Under the pieces are notes generated by a model, which had not been told where the DNA came from, searched no databases, and saw nothing but the letters and a program-made list of their open reading frames with translations. The position numbers were made by a program, and so were the translations under genes. Below are positions 43,254 to 53,468 of a stretch of 64,000 nt of DNA, in pieces; the stretch's first letter is position 1, and the number at the start of each line of letters is the position of its first letter. This DNA comes from Roseicyclus sp. (GTDB lineage Bacteria > Pseudomonadota > Alphaproteobacteria > Rhodobacterales > Rhodobacteraceae): NCBI RefSeq assembly GCF_018402035.1, contig NZ_JAGYJN010000001.1, positions 248,001 through 312,000 on the forward strand. The letters run 5' to 3'.

Positions 43254-46200
43254 CCGCCGCCTGTGCCACGGCGGTTTTGCCTGATGCCAAGCGCTGCAAA
43301 ATCTCCGCGCGCCGCAGCGCGGCTTTCGCGGCATTGGCTTCTTTCACCGGGCCGAAACCACGGATCGACAAGGGCAATTCGGCCAGCGCGACCAAGGCAT
43401 CGCGATCGACGGACCCCACCTTGGGCAGCCATGCCGCCATATCGGCCTCAAACTGTGCAATCAAAGCCCGCTCCATCCGCCGTTCGGCGGTATAGCCGAA
43501 TGGGTTCAAAGGCGTGCCGCGCAACAGCTTGAGCCGTGCGAGCATGGGATAGAGCCGCGCAATCCATGCGCCAAACTCACGTTTCTTGGGCCGACCCGCC
43601 CCATCGCGCCCGGGCAGTAAGGGCGGCGCAAGGTGATAGCTGATCTTGAAATCCCCATCGAACTGCGCGCGCGCCTTGGCCTCTGTCTCCAGATGCAGCC
43701 GGGCCACTTCGAATTCATCCTTGTAAGACAAAAGCTTATGATAGCCTTTTGCCACTGCTTCACGCAGCACAGGGTCGGTGACGCGGTCCAGCATACGCAT
43801 GTACTGCCGCGCCAAGCCTGCGTTTTGGTAAGCGGTCAAATGCGCCGCACGATAGGCGATCTTTTCATCCAGCGACTTGGGCTTTTCCACAACCTCCGCC
43901 GCGATCAGGCGCGCGACAGCATCAGGGTTCACGATGGCCCACCGCCCCATATCGAAGGCCGTCATGTTCGGCGCAACCGCCGCACCATTGAGCGCGATGG
44001 CCTGCATAATCGCCGCGTGGCTCAGCGGGATCAGCCCCATCTGCCATGCCGCGCCAAAGACCATCATGTTGGAATAGATCGAATCACCCAACAGCACGCG
44101 CGACAATTCGGTGGCGTCGAAAAGGGCCAAGCGATCTTGCAGCTTTGCCTTTATCGCGACCTCCAAATCATTCTTTGGAATGGTGAATTCCGTATTGCGG
44201 GTGAAGTCACCGGTGATAATTTCATGCGAATTGACCACGCCGCCCGTTTGGCCCGCGCGCATTAGCGACAGGCTTTTGGCCCCGCCACTGACCACCAGAT
44301 CGCCGCCAATCACGGCATGCGCCTCACCCAAGGCAAGGCGAATGGCCGAGATCTCGGCGGGTGTTTCGGCAATCCGCAGATGAATCCAAACAGCGCCACC
44401 CTTTTGGGCAAGCCCCGCCATCTCGATCATGCCGACGCCTTTGCCGTCGATCTGGGCCGCTTGCGCCATGACCGCGCCGATGGTGACAACGCCCGTGCCG
44501 CCCACGCCTGTGACAAGCACGTTATGCGTGCCATGGATCGCGGGCAGAACGGGATCGGGCAGGCCCGACAGATCAACCTCGGCTGTGGCCTGTTTGCGGA
44601 TCTTGGCCCCCTCGAGCGTCACGAAGCTGGGACAAAACCCTTTGAGGCAGCTAAAATCCTTGTTGCAGCTGGATTGATCGATGGCGCGCTTGCGGCCAAG
44701 CTCGGTTTCCACCGGCACGATCGAGACGCAGTTCGATTGCACCCCGCAATCGCCACATCCCTCGCAGACATCGGTATTGATAAAGACCCGCCGATCCGGG
44801 TCGGGAAAGCGCCCGCGCTTGCGGCGGCGGCGCTTTTCGGCGGCACAGGTCTGGACATAGACGATGGCCGAAACGCCCGCGATTTGTTGAAACCGTTCCT
44901 GCACCGTCATCAGATCGTCGCGGGGGTGTTTCTCGATCCCCGCCGGAAAGGCGGCCCAGTCGATCTCTTCCTTGGGGTCATAGACCACGGCCAGATGACG
45001 CACGCCCACGGCCAAAACCTCAGCCACGACGCGCGCCGGATCAAGGCCACCATCATTGCCCTGCCCGCCCGTCATGGCGACAGCATCGTTGAACAAGATC
45101 TTATAGGTGATGGTCGTATTGGCCGCGACCGCCGCGCGGATCGCCATAATGCCCGAATGGTTATAGGTGCCTTCACCGATATTCTGGAAAATATGGCCAC
45201 GCGTCGAAAATGGTGCCTCGCCGATCCAATTGGCCCCTTCACCACCCATATGGGTAAAGGCCTCGGTCCCGCGATCCATCCATTTGACCATGAAGTGACA
45301 GCCGATGCCCGCACCAGCGCGCGCGCCGTCCGGCACTTTGGTCGAGGTGTTGTGCGGGCAGCCCGAACAGAACCACGGCGTGCGCTGCGCCAGATCGGGG
45401 GCATTGCCACTGCGCGCCACCGCATCAACATGGGCAAGGCCCGCGCGAATACGGTCGGTGCCGCGCCCCTCCTCGATCAGGATTTGACCGAGTTTCAGCG
45501 CGATATCGCCGGGGTCGAGGGCGAAATGCTCAGGGAAAAGAACCTCGCCGCTTGCCCCCTTGCGATGGCCATAGACACGCCGCCCGCGCCGGTCGTCAAA
45601 GATCGCCTCTTTGACTTGGCCCTCGATCAGCTTGCGCTTTTCCTCGACCACCACGATCAGGTCCAGCCCCTCGGCCCAATCCGCAAGGCTTTGCATATCC
45701 AGCGGCCAAGTCTGGCCGATCTTATAGGTGGTCACGCCCAGTTCTTCGGCCGCCGCCGCATCAATGCCCAGCGTTGCAAGCGCGGTCATCAGGTCGAGCC
45801 AATTCTTGCCCGCTGCAACAAAGCCGATCTTGGCACCCGCTTTGCCATGCACCCGTTGATCCATGCGATTGGCCCGCGCAAAAGCCACGGCCGCGTCGCG
45901 CTTATGGGTGAAAAGACGTTCTTCTTGCGCGATCCAATGATCATCAAGCCGGATGTTCAGCCCACCCTCGGGCATGATGAAATCAGGCAACACAAACTGC
46001 ATCCTGTCGGGGCGTCCATCGACGACGGCGGTGGCCTCGACCGTGTCTTTCATCGTCTTAAGACCAACCCAAAGCCCGGCAAATCGGCTGAGCGCAAAGC
46101 CATAAAGCCCATAGTCGAGGATTTCTTGCACGCCTGCGGGGCTAACCACTGGCATGCCCGCATCAACCATCGCCCAATCCGATTGATGGCACACGGTCGA

Positions 46201-46656
46201 GCTTTCGCCCGTGTGATCATCGCCCATCGCCATGATCACACCGCCATGGCGCGAAGAGCCCGCCATATTGACATGGCGCATCACATCGCCCGAGCGGTCC
46301 ACCCCCGGCCCTTTGCCATACCAAAGGCCAAAGACGCCGTCATACTTGCCCTCACCGTAAAGCTCGGCGCGCTGACTGCCCCATAGGGCGGTTGCGGCTA
46401 AATCTTCGTTCGATCCGGGTTGAAACAAGACATCGGCCGGGCCGAGGTGGGATTTGGCGCGCGCCATCTGCATATCGACCGCACCCAGCGGCGAGCCGCG
46501 ATAGCCGGTGACCAGCCCTGCGGTGTTCAAACCCACTGCGCGGTCGCGCGATTTCTGCATCAGCATCAAACGCACCAGCGCTTGTGTGCCCGTCAGCAAA
46601 ACCTGCGATTTTGACAGATCGAACCGATCCTCTAGCGATACTTGCTGCACTCCCAT
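43249..46656 (-). CDS. Indolepyruvate ferredoxin oxidoreductase (fused alpha-beta form)
   Basis: Oxidatively decarboxylates aryl pyruvates from aromatic amino-acid breakdown to aryl-acetyl-CoA, passing electrons to ferredoxin. The 1135-residue protein fuses the IorA-like and IorB-like parts. The N-terminal part has LNTAGLVTGYRGSPLGAVDM, and the TPP-binding region has WFCSGCPHNTSTKVPDGARA and MTGGQGNDGGLDPARVVAEV. A cysteine-rich ferredoxin-like stretch follows, FINTDVCEGCGDCGVQSNCV and SCNKDFSCLKGFCPSFV. The gamma-type domain starts HNVLVTGVGGTGVVTIGAVM. The fused form is usual in alphaproteobacteria. ATG at 46656 is set by family alignment; 46695 would extend by 13 residues. Confidence 0.93.
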   Translation of the reverse strand: MGVQQVSLEDRFDLSKSQVLLTGTQALVRLMLMQKSRDRAVGLNTAGLVTGYRGSPLGAVDMQMARAKSHLGPADVLFQPGSNEDLAATALWGSQRAELYGEGKYDGVFGLWYGKGPGVDRSGDVMRHVNMAGSSRHGGVIMAMGDDHTGESSTVCHQSDWAMVDAGMPVVSPAGVQEILDYGLYGFALSRFAGLWVGLKTMKDTVEATAVVDGRPDRMQFVLPDFIMPEGGLNIRLDDHWIAQEERLFTHKRDAAVAFARANRMDQRVHGKAGAKIGFVAAGKNWLDLMTALATLGIDAAAAEELGVTTYKIGQTWPLDMQSLADWAEGLDLIVVVEEKRKLIEGQVKEAIFDDRRGRRVYGHRKGASGEVLFPEHFALDPGDIALKLGQILIEEGRGTDRIRAGLAHVDAVARSGNAPDLAQRTPWFCSGCPHNTSTKVPDGARAGAGIGCHFMVKWMDRGTEAFTHMGGEGANWIGEAPFSTRGHIFQNIGEGTYNHSGIMAIRAAVAANTTITYKILFNDAVAMTGGQGNDGGLDPARVVAEVLAVGVRHLAVVYDPKEEIDWAAFPAGIEKHPRDDLMTVQERFQQIAGVSAIVYVQTCAAEKRRRRKRGRFPDPDRRVFINTDVCEGCGDCGVQSNCVSIVPVETELGRKRAIDQSSCNKDFSCLKGFCPSFVTLEGAKIRKQATAEVDLSGLPDPVLPAIHGTHNVLVTGVGGTGVVTIGAVMAQAAQIDGKGVGMIEMAGLAQKGGAVWIHLRIAETPAEISAIRLALGEAHAVIGGDLVVSGGAKSLSLMRAGQTGGVVNSHEIITGDFTRNTEFTIPKNDLEVAIKAKLQDRLALFDATELSRVLLGDSIYSNMMVFGAAWQMGLIPLSHAAIMQAIALNGAAVAPNMTAFDMGRWAIVNPDAVARLIAAEVVEKPKSLDEKIAYRAAHLTAYQNAGLARQYMRMLDRVTDPVLREAVAKGYHKLLSYKDEFEVARLHLETEAKARAQFDGDFKISYHLAPPLLPGRDGAGRPKKREFGAWIARLYPMLARLKLLRGTPLNPFGYTAERRMERALIAQFEADMAAWLPKVGSVDRDALVALAELPLSIRGFGPVKEANAAKAALRRAEILQRLASGKTAVAQAAE

Positions 46657-46872
46657 GGCGGGCCTCCCGTGACAGCGTAGATCGTAATACATCAAACTAT
46701 AGGTAACAAATGCTGACCTGTCTATTTATTTTGCCTCATTTGGGGCGTTGTTACAAAAAACATAAGAGAATCCGGCACATCCCCTTTTCAACTGGGTCGC
46801 CGCACCCCAAGATAGATCAGTGGCGTGCGAAAAACCCGGGGGTTCCCGATGTAGGCGGAGAGGAGTGCTGGG

Positions 46873-47787
46873 ATGGATTGGGACAAGCTAAGGATATTTC
46901 ACGCCGTCGCCGATGCGGGCAGCCTGACGCATGCGGGCGACACGCTGCACCTGTCGCAATCAGCGGTCAGCCGACAGATTCGCGCGTTAGAGGAAGGTCT
47001 GAACACCACCTTGTTCCACCGCCATGCGCGCGGGCTCATCCTGACCGAACAGGGCGAGCTTTTGTTCGACGCGACCAAGCATATGACCAAACGGCTTGAC
47101 GCCGCCGCCGCGCGCATCCGCGACAGCGAGGAAGAGGTTTTTGGCGAATTGCGCGTCACCACGACCATCGGCTTTGGCTCGCTCTGGCTGGCCCCGCGCC
47201 TGCCCGCACTCTACGAGAAATACCCAGACCTCAAGATCGACCTGATGCTTGAAGAGCGCTTGCTCGATTTGCCAATGCGCGAGGCAGATGTCGCCATCCG
47301 CATGAAAGAGCCAAGCCAAGCCGATCTGATCCGGCGTAGGTTGATGACAATCAACATGCGGCTTTACGCATCCCCCACCTATCTGGCCGAACACGGCATG
47401 CCCGAGACGACCGATGATCTGTCAAAACACCGCATCATCAGCCAAAATGCCACCTCTGCCCAAGTCAGCGCAGGCGCACTTTTGGTGCGCGAATTAATGG
47501 CCTATCCGGTCGGCTCGACCCTGACGGTCAATAACTATTTCGGCGTTTTGCAGGCCGTAATCCATCATCTGGGAATCGGCGTTTTACCTGATTACCTGAC
47601 CCAAGATTTCCCGCAGCTCGTCCGCGTTTTGCCCGATATTCAATCGGCAGAGGTGCCCGTATTCCTCGCCTACCCCGAGGAATTGCGCCAATCCAAGCGC
47701 GTCGAAGTCTTTCGCGATTTCGTCTCCGAAGAGGTGATCGCCTATCGCCGCCGCCGCCGCGAGGAAGAGCCAGAAGGCCAAAGCTGA
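46873..47787 (+). CDS. LysR-family transcriptional regulator
   Basis: A 304-residue LysR regulator. The winged helix-turn-helix is MDWDKLRIFHAVADAGSLTH plus AGDTLHLSQSAVSRQIRALE, and the effector-binding part shows TTTIGFGSLWLAPRLPALYE, LLDLPMREADVAIRMKEP and AVIHHLGIGVLPDYLTQD. The C-terminal RRRRREEEPEGQS is charged. It is divergent from the indolepyruvate oxidoreductase, so it may regulate that gene, though this is inference. It is followed at 150 bp by a T-rich terminator that may define a small RNA. Confidence 0.93.
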   Translation: MDWDKLRIFHAVADAGSLTHAGDTLHLSQSAVSRQIRALEEGLNTTLFHRHARGLILTEQGELLFDATKHMTKRLDAAAARIRDSEEEVFGELRVTTTIGFGSLWLAPRLPALYEKYPDLKIDLMLEERLLDLPMREADVAIRMKEPSQADLIRRRLMTINMRLYASPTYLAEHGMPETTDDLSKHRIISQNATSAQVSAGALLVRELMAYPVGSTLTVNNYFGVLQAVIHHLGIGVLPDYLTQDFPQLVRVLPDIQSAEVPVFLAYPEELRQSKRVEVFRDFVSEEVIAYRRRRREEEPEGQS

Positions 47788-47884
47788 CCCTGTCAAAAGC
47801 CGTGTGTTATGCGCCACAGGCATAGCAGCTTTGCGGCAGTGCAGCGTGTTTTGCCTTGATTGGGGGCAATCTGCTGATTAATTG

Positions 47885-47966
47885 GGCGGCAATGGGATGA
47901 GGCGCTTGCGCTGTCCCATTACCTCCCTGTTGGACTTTGGCCGAGATTCGTCTCGGCCTTTTTTTT
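47885..47966 (+). ncRNA. Candidate small RNA with ACCTCCC linker and terminator
   Basis: In the 205-bp gap after the LysR gene, hairpin AATGGGA (47891-47897) / TCCCATT (47914-47920) is followed by the single-stranded ACCTCCCTGTTGGACTTT and by a perfect terminator GGCCGAGA-TTCG-TCTCGGCC with eight T (47939-47966). ACCTCCC can pair with Shine-Dalgarno sequences; CCUCCUCCC-type small RNAs (CcsR) are known in R. sphaeroides. A weak promoter TTGCCT-N18-TGATTA lies at 47851-47880. It could instead be the 3' end of the LysR mRNA, as an independent or processed small RNA. Confidence 0.55.
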
Positions 47967-47992
47967 GGCGTGGCACCCGCGTAATCAGAAAC

Positions 47993-48469
47993 ATGACCGC
48001 GCAGATTGTCGAATCAAACCCCGCCGATTTTGAGGATTTCATCGCATTGCATGCGCTGATTTCAGATGCCTTCGCCTTTATGGAAGGGCGGATCGATCCG
48101 CCCTCTTCGATCATGGCGATGGGGCCTGATGGCCTCCGCGCCAAGGCGATGGCCGAGGATTTCTTTTTGATCCGGGATGTGGGACAGCCCATCGCCTGTC
48201 TCTTTGGTCAGCCGCAAGGGGCGGTCTATTATGTCGGCAAGCTTGCGGTCGCACCCGCCTATCGCAGGGCGGGACTGGCGCGGGCATTATTGGATCAGGC
48301 AAGCCATCACGCCCGCAGGCTTGGGCATACGGCGCTCGAATTGCAAACGCGCGTCGCATTGCTCGAGAACCACACGACATTTGCCCGGCTCGGGTTTTAC
48401 CAGACCGCGGCCACAGCCCATCCGGGCTATGACCAGCCCACTTCACTGACATTTCAGCGCCCAGTCTGA
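47993..48469 (+). CDS. GNAT-family N-acetyltransferase
   Basis: A 158-residue GNAT enzyme. The central strand and acetyl-CoA loop read YVGKLAVAPAYRRAGLARAL followed by LDQASHHARRLGHTALELQT, with ENHTTFARLGFYQTAATAHP as the typical end. The N-terminus begins MTAQIVESNPADFEDFIALH and contains a hydrophobic MEGRIDPPSSI region. The ATG at 47993 falls 27 bp after the T-run of the candidate small RNA, so it needs its own promoter or read-through. Substrate unknown. Confidence 0.86.
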   Translation: MTAQIVESNPADFEDFIALHALISDAFAFMEGRIDPPSSIMAMGPDGLRAKAMAEDFFLIRDVGQPIACLFGQPQGAVYYVGKLAVAPAYRRAGLARALLDQASHHARRLGHTALELQTRVALLENHTTFARLGFYQTAATAHPGYDQPTSLTFQRPV

Positions 48470-48533
48470 CCATCGGCCCCTTTCCCCTGCCCGCGTGCTG
48501 TCATAAACAGCAGCCAAACGGGGGAACCGCGCC

Positions 48534-50693
48534 ATGACCGAACCAGCCATCACACCCGAATTGATCGCAGCCCATGGGCTGAAGCCCGATGAATATGCAC
48601 GCATCCTCGAGATCATCGACCGGGTGCCGACATTCACCGAGTTGGGCATTTTCTCGGCGATGTGGAACGAGCATTGCTCCTATAAATCCTCCAAGAAATG
48701 GCTACGCACCCTGCCCACCACCGGCCCACAGGTGATTTGCGGACCGGGCGAGAATGCGGGCGTTGTCGATATCGGCGATGGCCAAGCGGTCGTGTTCAAA
48801 ATGGAAAGCCACAATCACCCCAGCTACATCGAGCCCTATCAGGGGGCCGCGACCGGCGTGGGCGGTATTTTGCGCGATGTCTTTACCATGGGCGCGCGCC
48901 CCATCGCCGCGATGAATGCGCTGAGTTTTGGCGAGAAAGATCACCCCAGGACGCGCCAGCTTGTCCATGGCGTGGTCGAGGGCGTGGGCGGTTACGGCAA
49001 TTGCTTTGGCGTGCCCAATATCGGCGGCGAGGTACGCTTTCACCGCGCCTATAATGGCAATTGCTTGGTCAATGCGTTTGCCGCCGGTCTCGCCGATGCG
49101 GATGCGATTTTCTACTCTGCGGCGTCCGGCGTGGGCATGCCGGTGGTCTATCTTGGCGCCAAGACAGGGCGCGATGGTGTTGGCGGGGCGACCATGGCCT
49201 CGGCCGAATTCGACGACACGATCGAAGAAAAGCGCCCAACCGTGCAGGTGGGCGACCCCTTTACCGAGAAGCGCCTGCTTGAGGCCTGTCTGGAGCTGAT
49301 GGCTTCGGGTGCGGTGATTTCCATCCAAGATATGGGCGCCGCTGGTCTGACCTGTTCGGCGGTAGAAATGGGCGACAAGGGCAAGCTTGGCATCAAGCTG
49401 GTGCTCGATCATGTCCCCCAGCGCGAAACTGGCATGACCGCCTATGAGATGATGCTGTCCGAAAGCCAAGAGCGGATGCTGATGGTGCTCAAACCCGCGA
49501 TGGAGGCCGAGGCGCGGGCGATTTTCGCCAAATGGGATCTCGATTTTGCCATCGTCGGCGAAACCATTCCCGAGGATCGCTTTATCATCGAACATCGCGG
49601 CGTCGTCATGGCCGATCTGCCGCTCTCCAAGCTGTCCTCCGAGGCACCGGAATATGACCGCCTTTGGGTCGAGACGCCCCCCGCCCCGGCGATGGAACCC
49701 GTGGCCGAGGTTGATGTTATCTCCGCGCTCAAGATCTTGATCGCATCGCCGAATTACTGCTCACGCGCATGGGTCTATCAGCAATATGACCATATGGTCA
49801 TGGCCGATACGGTCTGTGCGCCGGGTCTTGGCGCGGGTGTCGTGCGGGTGCATGGTACGCAAAAGGCCTTGGCCTTCACCTCGGATGTCACGCCGCGCTA
49901 TGTGAAGGCCAATCCTTTCGAGGGCGGCAAACAGGCCGTGGCCGAGGCCTATCGCAACCTATGCGCCATGGGGGCCACGCCTTTGGCCGCAACCGACAAT
50001 TTGAATTTCGGCAATCCTGAAAAGCCCGAGATCATGGGCCAATTCGTGGGCGCGATCAAAGGCATCGGTGCGGCCTGTGCGGCGCTCGACATGCCGATCG
50101 TCTCGGGCAATGTCAGCCTTTACAACGAGACCGATGGTCAAGCGATCTTGCCCACACCGACGATTGGGGCGGTGGGGCTCCTCGGGTCATTGGATGACCT
50201 CGTCGCCGGGCGGCCGCGTGATGGGCATGTGCTCTTGGTGGTGGGTGAGACCAAGGGCCATTTGGGCCAATCGGCACTCTTGGCCGAGGTGTTCAACCGT
50301 GAAGACGGCGATGCCCCGCCTGTCGATCTGGAAGCCGAGCGCCGCCACGGGCGTTTCATTCGCGACAATCGCCAGTGGATCGGCGCATGCTGCGATGTCT
50401 CGGACGGTGGTATCGCACTTGCAGCTTTCGAGATGGCGGTATCGGGCGATGTCGGCCTGACGCTTGAAGCAAGCGATTGCGCCACGCTTTTTGGCGAGGA
50501 TCAGGCGCGCTATTTGATCGCCACGAGTTTCGACAAGGCCGAGGCGCTGATGGTCGCCGCGGGACAAGCGGGTGTGCCCATGCTCAGCCTCGGGAAATTC
50601 GGCGGTGAAACAGTGCGGTTCGGCGCATCCGAGGCGGGCCTGTCCGATCTGACCGCGATCTGGCAGGCGGCCTTTGCCTCCCATTTCGGATAA
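48534..50693 (+). CDS. purL: Phosphoribosylformylglycinamidine synthase II
   Basis: PurL makes FGAM from FGAR, ATP and glutamine in purine synthesis, in a complex with PurS and PurQ. The 719-residue length is that of the small PurL form, which lacks the glutaminase domain and needs the separate subunits. It begins with [20 protein letters not shown], contains [20 protein letters not shown] plus [20 protein letters not shown], the ATP-grasp-like AIR synthase motifs, and the second half [20 protein letters not shown] and [20 protein letters not shown]. Only PurL of the complex is in this window. bolA follows on the same strand. Confidence 0.97.
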   Translation: MTEPAITPELIAAHGLKPDEYARILEIIDRVPTFTELGIFSAMWNEHCSYKSSKKWLRTLPTTGPQVICGPGENAGVVDIGDGQAVVFKMESHNHPSYIEPYQGAATGVGGILRDVFTMGARPIAAMNALSFGEKDHPRTRQLVHGVVEGVGGYGNCFGVPNIGGEVRFHRAYNGNCLVNAFAAGLADADAIFYSAASGVGMPVVYLGAKTGRDGVGGATMASAEFDDTIEEKRPTVQVGDPFTEKRLLEACLELMASGAVISIQDMGAAGLTCSAVEMGDKGKLGIKLVLDHVPQRETGMTAYEMMLSESQERMLMVLKPAMEAEARAIFAKWDLDFAIVGETIPEDRFIIEHRGVVMADLPLSKLSSEAPEYDRLWVETPPAPAMEPVAEVDVISALKILIASPNYCSRAWVYQQYDHMVMADTVCAPGLGAGVVRVHGTQKALAFTSDVTPRYVKANPFEGGKQAVAEAYRNLCAMGATPLAATDNLNFGNPEKPEIMGQFVGAIKGIGAACAALDMPIVSGNVSLYNETDGQAILPTPTIGAVGLLGSLDDLVAGRPRDGHVLLVVGETKGHLGQSALLAEVFNREDGDAPPVDLEAERRHGRFIRDNRQWIGACCDVSDGGIALAAFEMAVSGDVGLTLEASDCATLFGEDQARYLIATSFDKAEALMVAAGQAGVPMLSLGKFGGETVRFGASEAGLSDLTAIWQAAFASHFG

Positions 50694-50754
50694 GCAGCGC
50701 TTGCGGCTTTGCGCAGGCGCGCCTAGGTTTGGATCAGGAACACGAGGATAGCCC

Positions 50755-50991
50755 ATGCCGATCACCGCCCGCGACATCGAGACAATGCTGCGCGACGCTT
50801 TTCCGCAAGGTCAGGTCAAGGTCGAAGGTGACGACGGGGCGCATTTCGCGGCCCAAGTCATCGATGAGAGTTTTCGCGGCATGAACCGCGTACAGCAACA
50901 ACGCGCGGTCTATGCCGCGTTGAAGGGCAAGATGGATGGCAGCCATGGTGAGCTGCACGCGCTTGCCCTGACCACCAAAGCCCCGGATTAA
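50755..50991 (+). CDS. bolA: BolA-family protein
   Basis: A 78-residue BolA protein beginning MPITARDIETMLRDAFPQGQ and containing VKVEGDDGAHFAAQVIDESF, RGMNRVQQQRAVYAALKGKM and HGELHALALTTKAPD. The conserved histidine in GELHAL that ligates the iron-sulfur cluster shared with CGFS glutaredoxins is present. It sits 15 bp before the monothiol glutaredoxin gene, the usual BolA-Grx4 partnership in iron sensing and Fe-S trafficking. The start is at the ATG after a GGA-rich stretch. Confidence 0.95.
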   Translation: MPITARDIETMLRDAFPQGQVKVEGDDGAHFAAQVIDESFRGMNRVQQQRAVYAALKGKMDGSHGELHALALTTKAPD

Positions 50992-51006
50992 AAGGGAAGT
51001 CCCCAG

Positions 51007-51366
51007 ATGAGCACCGAAGAAACCATCCGCAAGACCGTGACCGAGAACGACGTCGTGTTGTTCATGAAAGGCACCAAGATGATGCCGCAATGCGGCTTTT
51101 CCTCGCGTATCGCGGGGGTGCTGAATTACATGGCCGTCGATTTCGCCGATGTGAATGTGTTGGCTGATGAACAGATCCGCCAAGGGATCAAGGATTATTC
51201 CGACTGGCCCACGATCCCGCAGCTTTACGTCAAGGGCGAGTTCATCGGCGGCTGCGATATCGTCACCGAAATGACCCTGTCGGGTGAGCTGGACCAGCTT
51301 TTCGCTGACAAAGGCATCGGCTTCGACAAGGATGCCGCCGACAAGATCCGCGAAGCAAACGGCTAA
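51007..51366 (+). CDS. grxD: Monothiol CGFS glutaredoxin GrxD
   Basis: A 119-residue Grx4-type glutaredoxin that carries a [2Fe-2S] cluster with BolA. The single active cysteine is in KMMPQCGFSSRIAGVLNYMA (Cys29), with VVLFMKGTKM before it and SDWPTIPQLYVKGEFIGGCD with IVTEMTLSGELDQLFADKG after it, the GSH-binding strands. Start ATG at 51007 is preceded by AAGGGAAG. It ends just before copy E of the dispersed element and is the final gene of the purL-bolA-grxD group. Confidence 0.96.
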   Translation: MSTEETIRKTVTENDVVLFMKGTKMMPQCGFSSRIAGVLNYMAVDFADVNVLADEQIRQGIKDYSDWPTIPQLYVKGEFIGGCDIVTEMTLSGELDQLFADKGIGFDKDAADKIREANG

Positions 51367-51373
51367 TCCCGGC

Positions 51374-51478
51374 GTCGCCTGTTTTGCAGGCGACCCGACG
51401 TGGGGCTTGGCCCCCGCACGATGCAACGGGGGGCTTTGCCCCCCGGACCCCCCAGAGTATTTGTGAAGCAAAGATGGG
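51374..51478 (+). repeat. Dispersed 3'-end element, copy E
   Basis: After the grxD stop come hairpin GTCGCCTG-TTTTG-CAGGCGAC (51374-51394) and hairpin GGGGGG-CTTTG-CCCCCC (51428-51444), then GGACCCCCC and the tail GAGTATTTGTGAAGCAAAG. The tail is a variant of the ATATTT.TGAAAC tail of copies A-D. It is oriented with grxD, and der begins its 3' end at 51494. Confidence 0.75.
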
Positions 51479-51493
51479 CAAAGCCTTGGTGGC

Positions 51494-52966
51494 TTAGCCC
51501 TTTTTCTTTGTGTCGCCTGCGCGCACATGCTTGGCAAGCCGCGAGGGGATGGATTTCTTTCGGTTCTTATAGGGATTTTGATCGGACTGGCTGCGCATGA
51601 AAAGCCGGATCGGGGTGCCGGGCATGTCGAAATCCTGCCGCAGGCCGTTGACCAGGTAGCGCGCGTAGCTTTCTGGCAATTTCTCGGGATGAGAGCACAT
51701 CACCACAAAGCCCGGCGGGCGGGTTTTGGCCTGTGTCATGTAGCGCAGCCGGATGCGGCGCCCGCCCGGTGCAGGTGGGGGATGCGCCTCGGTCATGGCC
51801 ATGAGCCAGCGATTGAGTTGCGCGGTCGTCACGCGGCGGTTCCAAACGTCATGGGCCTTGAGAATGGCAGCATGCAGCCGGTCAAGCCCCTTGCCCGTCA
51901 CAGCCGAGACCGTGACCAAGGGCGTGCCCTTGAGCTGCGGCAGCATGGTTTCCAAGCCATTTATCAGATGCTTGAGCTTATCTTGCTTCTCGTCCTCGAG
52001 ATCCCATTTATTGACCGCGATGACCACGGCGCGCCCCTCGCGCTCGGCCAGATCGGCGATGCGGAGGTCTTGGCTTTCAAAGGGGATGGCGGCATCGAGC
52101 AGCACCACGACGACTTCGGCGAATTTCACTGCGCGCAAACCGTCCGAGACCGAGAGTTTCTCGAGCTTTTCTTGCACCTTGGCCTTTTTGCGCATGCCTG
52201 CGGTGTCAAAGATACGCATGGGCGTGCCATCCCATGTGACGGGCACCGCGATCGCGTCGCGGGTAATGCCCGCCTCTGGCCCGGTGAGCAGCCGCTCTTG
52301 GCCAAGGATGCGGTTGATCAAGGTGGATTTGCCGGCATTGGGGCGGCCCACCACGGCGATCTGGAGGGGCCGGGCAACGGTGATGCGGCGCTCTTGATCG
52401 GGGTTGTCGCCATCGGGGTCGATGTCGATGTCGGTTTCGGCCTCCTCGATCTCGGCCAAGCGCGCCTCGGCCTTGGCGATTAGGGGCGCAAGCGCCACGG
52501 CCAATTCACCCATGCCTTCGCCATGCTCGGCCGAAAGTGCAATCGGCTCGCCCAAGCCAAGCGCAAAGGCTTCGATTACACCAGCCTCGCCTTGGCGGCC
52601 TTCGGCCTTGTTCACACCCAAGATGACCGGGCGACCGGCGCGGCGCAAAATTTCGGCGAAAAGCTGGTCGTTGGGCGTGATGCCTGCGCGTGCATCGATC
52701 AAGAACAGGCTCGCGTCGGCCATGGCCACGGCGCGTTCGGTCAGCTTGCGCATCCGCCCTTGCAGGCTGTCGTCGGTCGCATCCTCAAGCCCTGCGGTGT
52801 CGAGAATGGTAAAGCGCAGATCGCCCAAGCGCGCCGCACCTTCGCGCAGATCGCGCGTGACACCCGGCTGGTCATCGACGAGCGCAAGCTTGCGGCCCAC
52901 CAAGCGGTTGAACAAGGTGGATTTGCCGACATTGGGGCGGCCGACGATGGCGAGGGTAAAGCTCAT
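51494..52966 (-). CDS. der: Ribosome biogenesis GTPase Der (EngA)
   Basis: Two-GTPase-domain protein of 50S assembly. The 490-residue product has the first G domain at its N-terminus, [20 protein letters not shown] with [12 protein letters not shown] and [11 protein letters not shown], an acidic linker [20 protein letters not shown], and the second G domain [20 protein letters not shown] with [12 protein letters not shown] and [12 protein letters not shown]. The KH-like C-terminal domain ends with basic residues [15 protein letters not shown]. Start 52966 is set by the G domain; an in-frame ATG at 52984 is close. Confidence 0.96.
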   Translation of the reverse strand: MSFTLAIVGRPNVGKSTLFNRLVGRKLALVDDQPGVTRDLREGAARLGDLRFTILDTAGLEDATDDSLQGRMRKLTERAVAMADASLFLIDARAGITPNDQLFAEILRRAGRPVILGVNKAEGRQGEAGVIEAFALGLGEPIALSAEHGEGMGELAVALAPLIAKAEARLAEIEEAETDIDIDPDGDNPDQERRITVARPLQIAVVGRPNAGKSTLINRILGQERLLTGPEAGITRDAIAVPVTWDGTPMRIFDTAGMRKKAKVQEKLEKLSVSDGLRAVKFAEVVVVLLDAAIPFESQDLRIADLAEREGRAVVIAVNKWDLEDEKQDKLKHLINGLETMLPQLKGTPLVTVSAVTGKGLDRLHAAILKAHDVWNRRVTTAQLNRWLMAMTEAHPPPAPGGRRIRLRYMTQAKTRPPGFVVMCSHPEKLPESYARYLVNGLRQDFDMPGTPIRLFMRSQSDQNPYKNRKKSIPSRLAKHVRAGDTKKKG

Positions 52967-53021
52967 GGATTGGGTTTCCGGCATGGCGAAGTGGCCGAGA
53001 TACCCCAAGCCCCGCCCGCCA

Positions 53022-53468
53022 TCAAGCCCCGAGGCTGCGCACGACCCGCTCGAGCGCTTGGGCAAAGGCGCTGCGGTCGGATTTCGAGAATGGGCGCGGC
53101 CCGCCAAGCCCCTGCCCATCCAGCCCGCCGCGCAGATCGGCCAAAAGATCGCGGGTGGCAAGCTTGCCACCGATATTGGCCGCCGTCAGCGCCTCGCCCC
53201 GTGGGCTTAGCACCTGCGCGCCGGCCTTGATCGCGCGGTCGGCCAAGGGGATATCGGCAGTGATCACCACCATGCCGGGTGCAGCGGTGGCCGCGATCAG
53301 ATCATCGGCGGCATCGAAGGCGTCACCGGCCATGGTCATGGTGATCAACGGATGATCGGGATGGCGCAAATAGCCCGCCGCAAACAGGCGCACGGGCATG
53401 TTGTGGCGATAGGCGATGGTATAGATCTCATCCTTGACCGGGCAGGCATCGCCATCGACGAGGATCAA
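53022..53468 (-). CDS. UPF0178/DUF188 protein (YaiI family)
   Basis: A 148-residue member of the YaiI/YqxD (DUF188, PIN-like) family of unknown function. It begins [20 protein letters not shown], with the family's VDADACP-like metal-site motif, and has [20 protein letters not shown] followed by [20 protein letters not shown], the second conserved block. The fold suggests a nuclease, but activity is unproven. The start overlaps the aldolase stop by four bases (ATGA), so the two are co-translated. Confidence 0.88.
   Translation of the reverse strand: MILVDGDACPVKDEIYTIAYRHNMPVRLFAAGYLRHPDHPLITMTMAGDAFDAADDLIAATAAPGMVVITADIPLADRAIKAGAQVLSPRGEALTAANIGGKLATRDLLADLRGGLDGQGLGGPRPFSKSDRSAFAQALERVVRSLGA

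Noticed and set aside
44317-46386. A 689-codon open frame antisense to the indolepyruvate oxidoreductase gene
   Set aside because: It lies wholly opposite a clearly real 1135-residue enzyme. Its translation is rich in R, H, D and has no recognisable domain; such frames are expected opposite GC-rich genes.
46703-46754. GTAACAA...TTGTTAC in the indolepyruvate oxidoreductase/LysR gap as a LysR operator
   Set aside because: The arms are 38 bp apart and LysR boxes normally have an 11-bp core (T-N11-A); no clear match was found.
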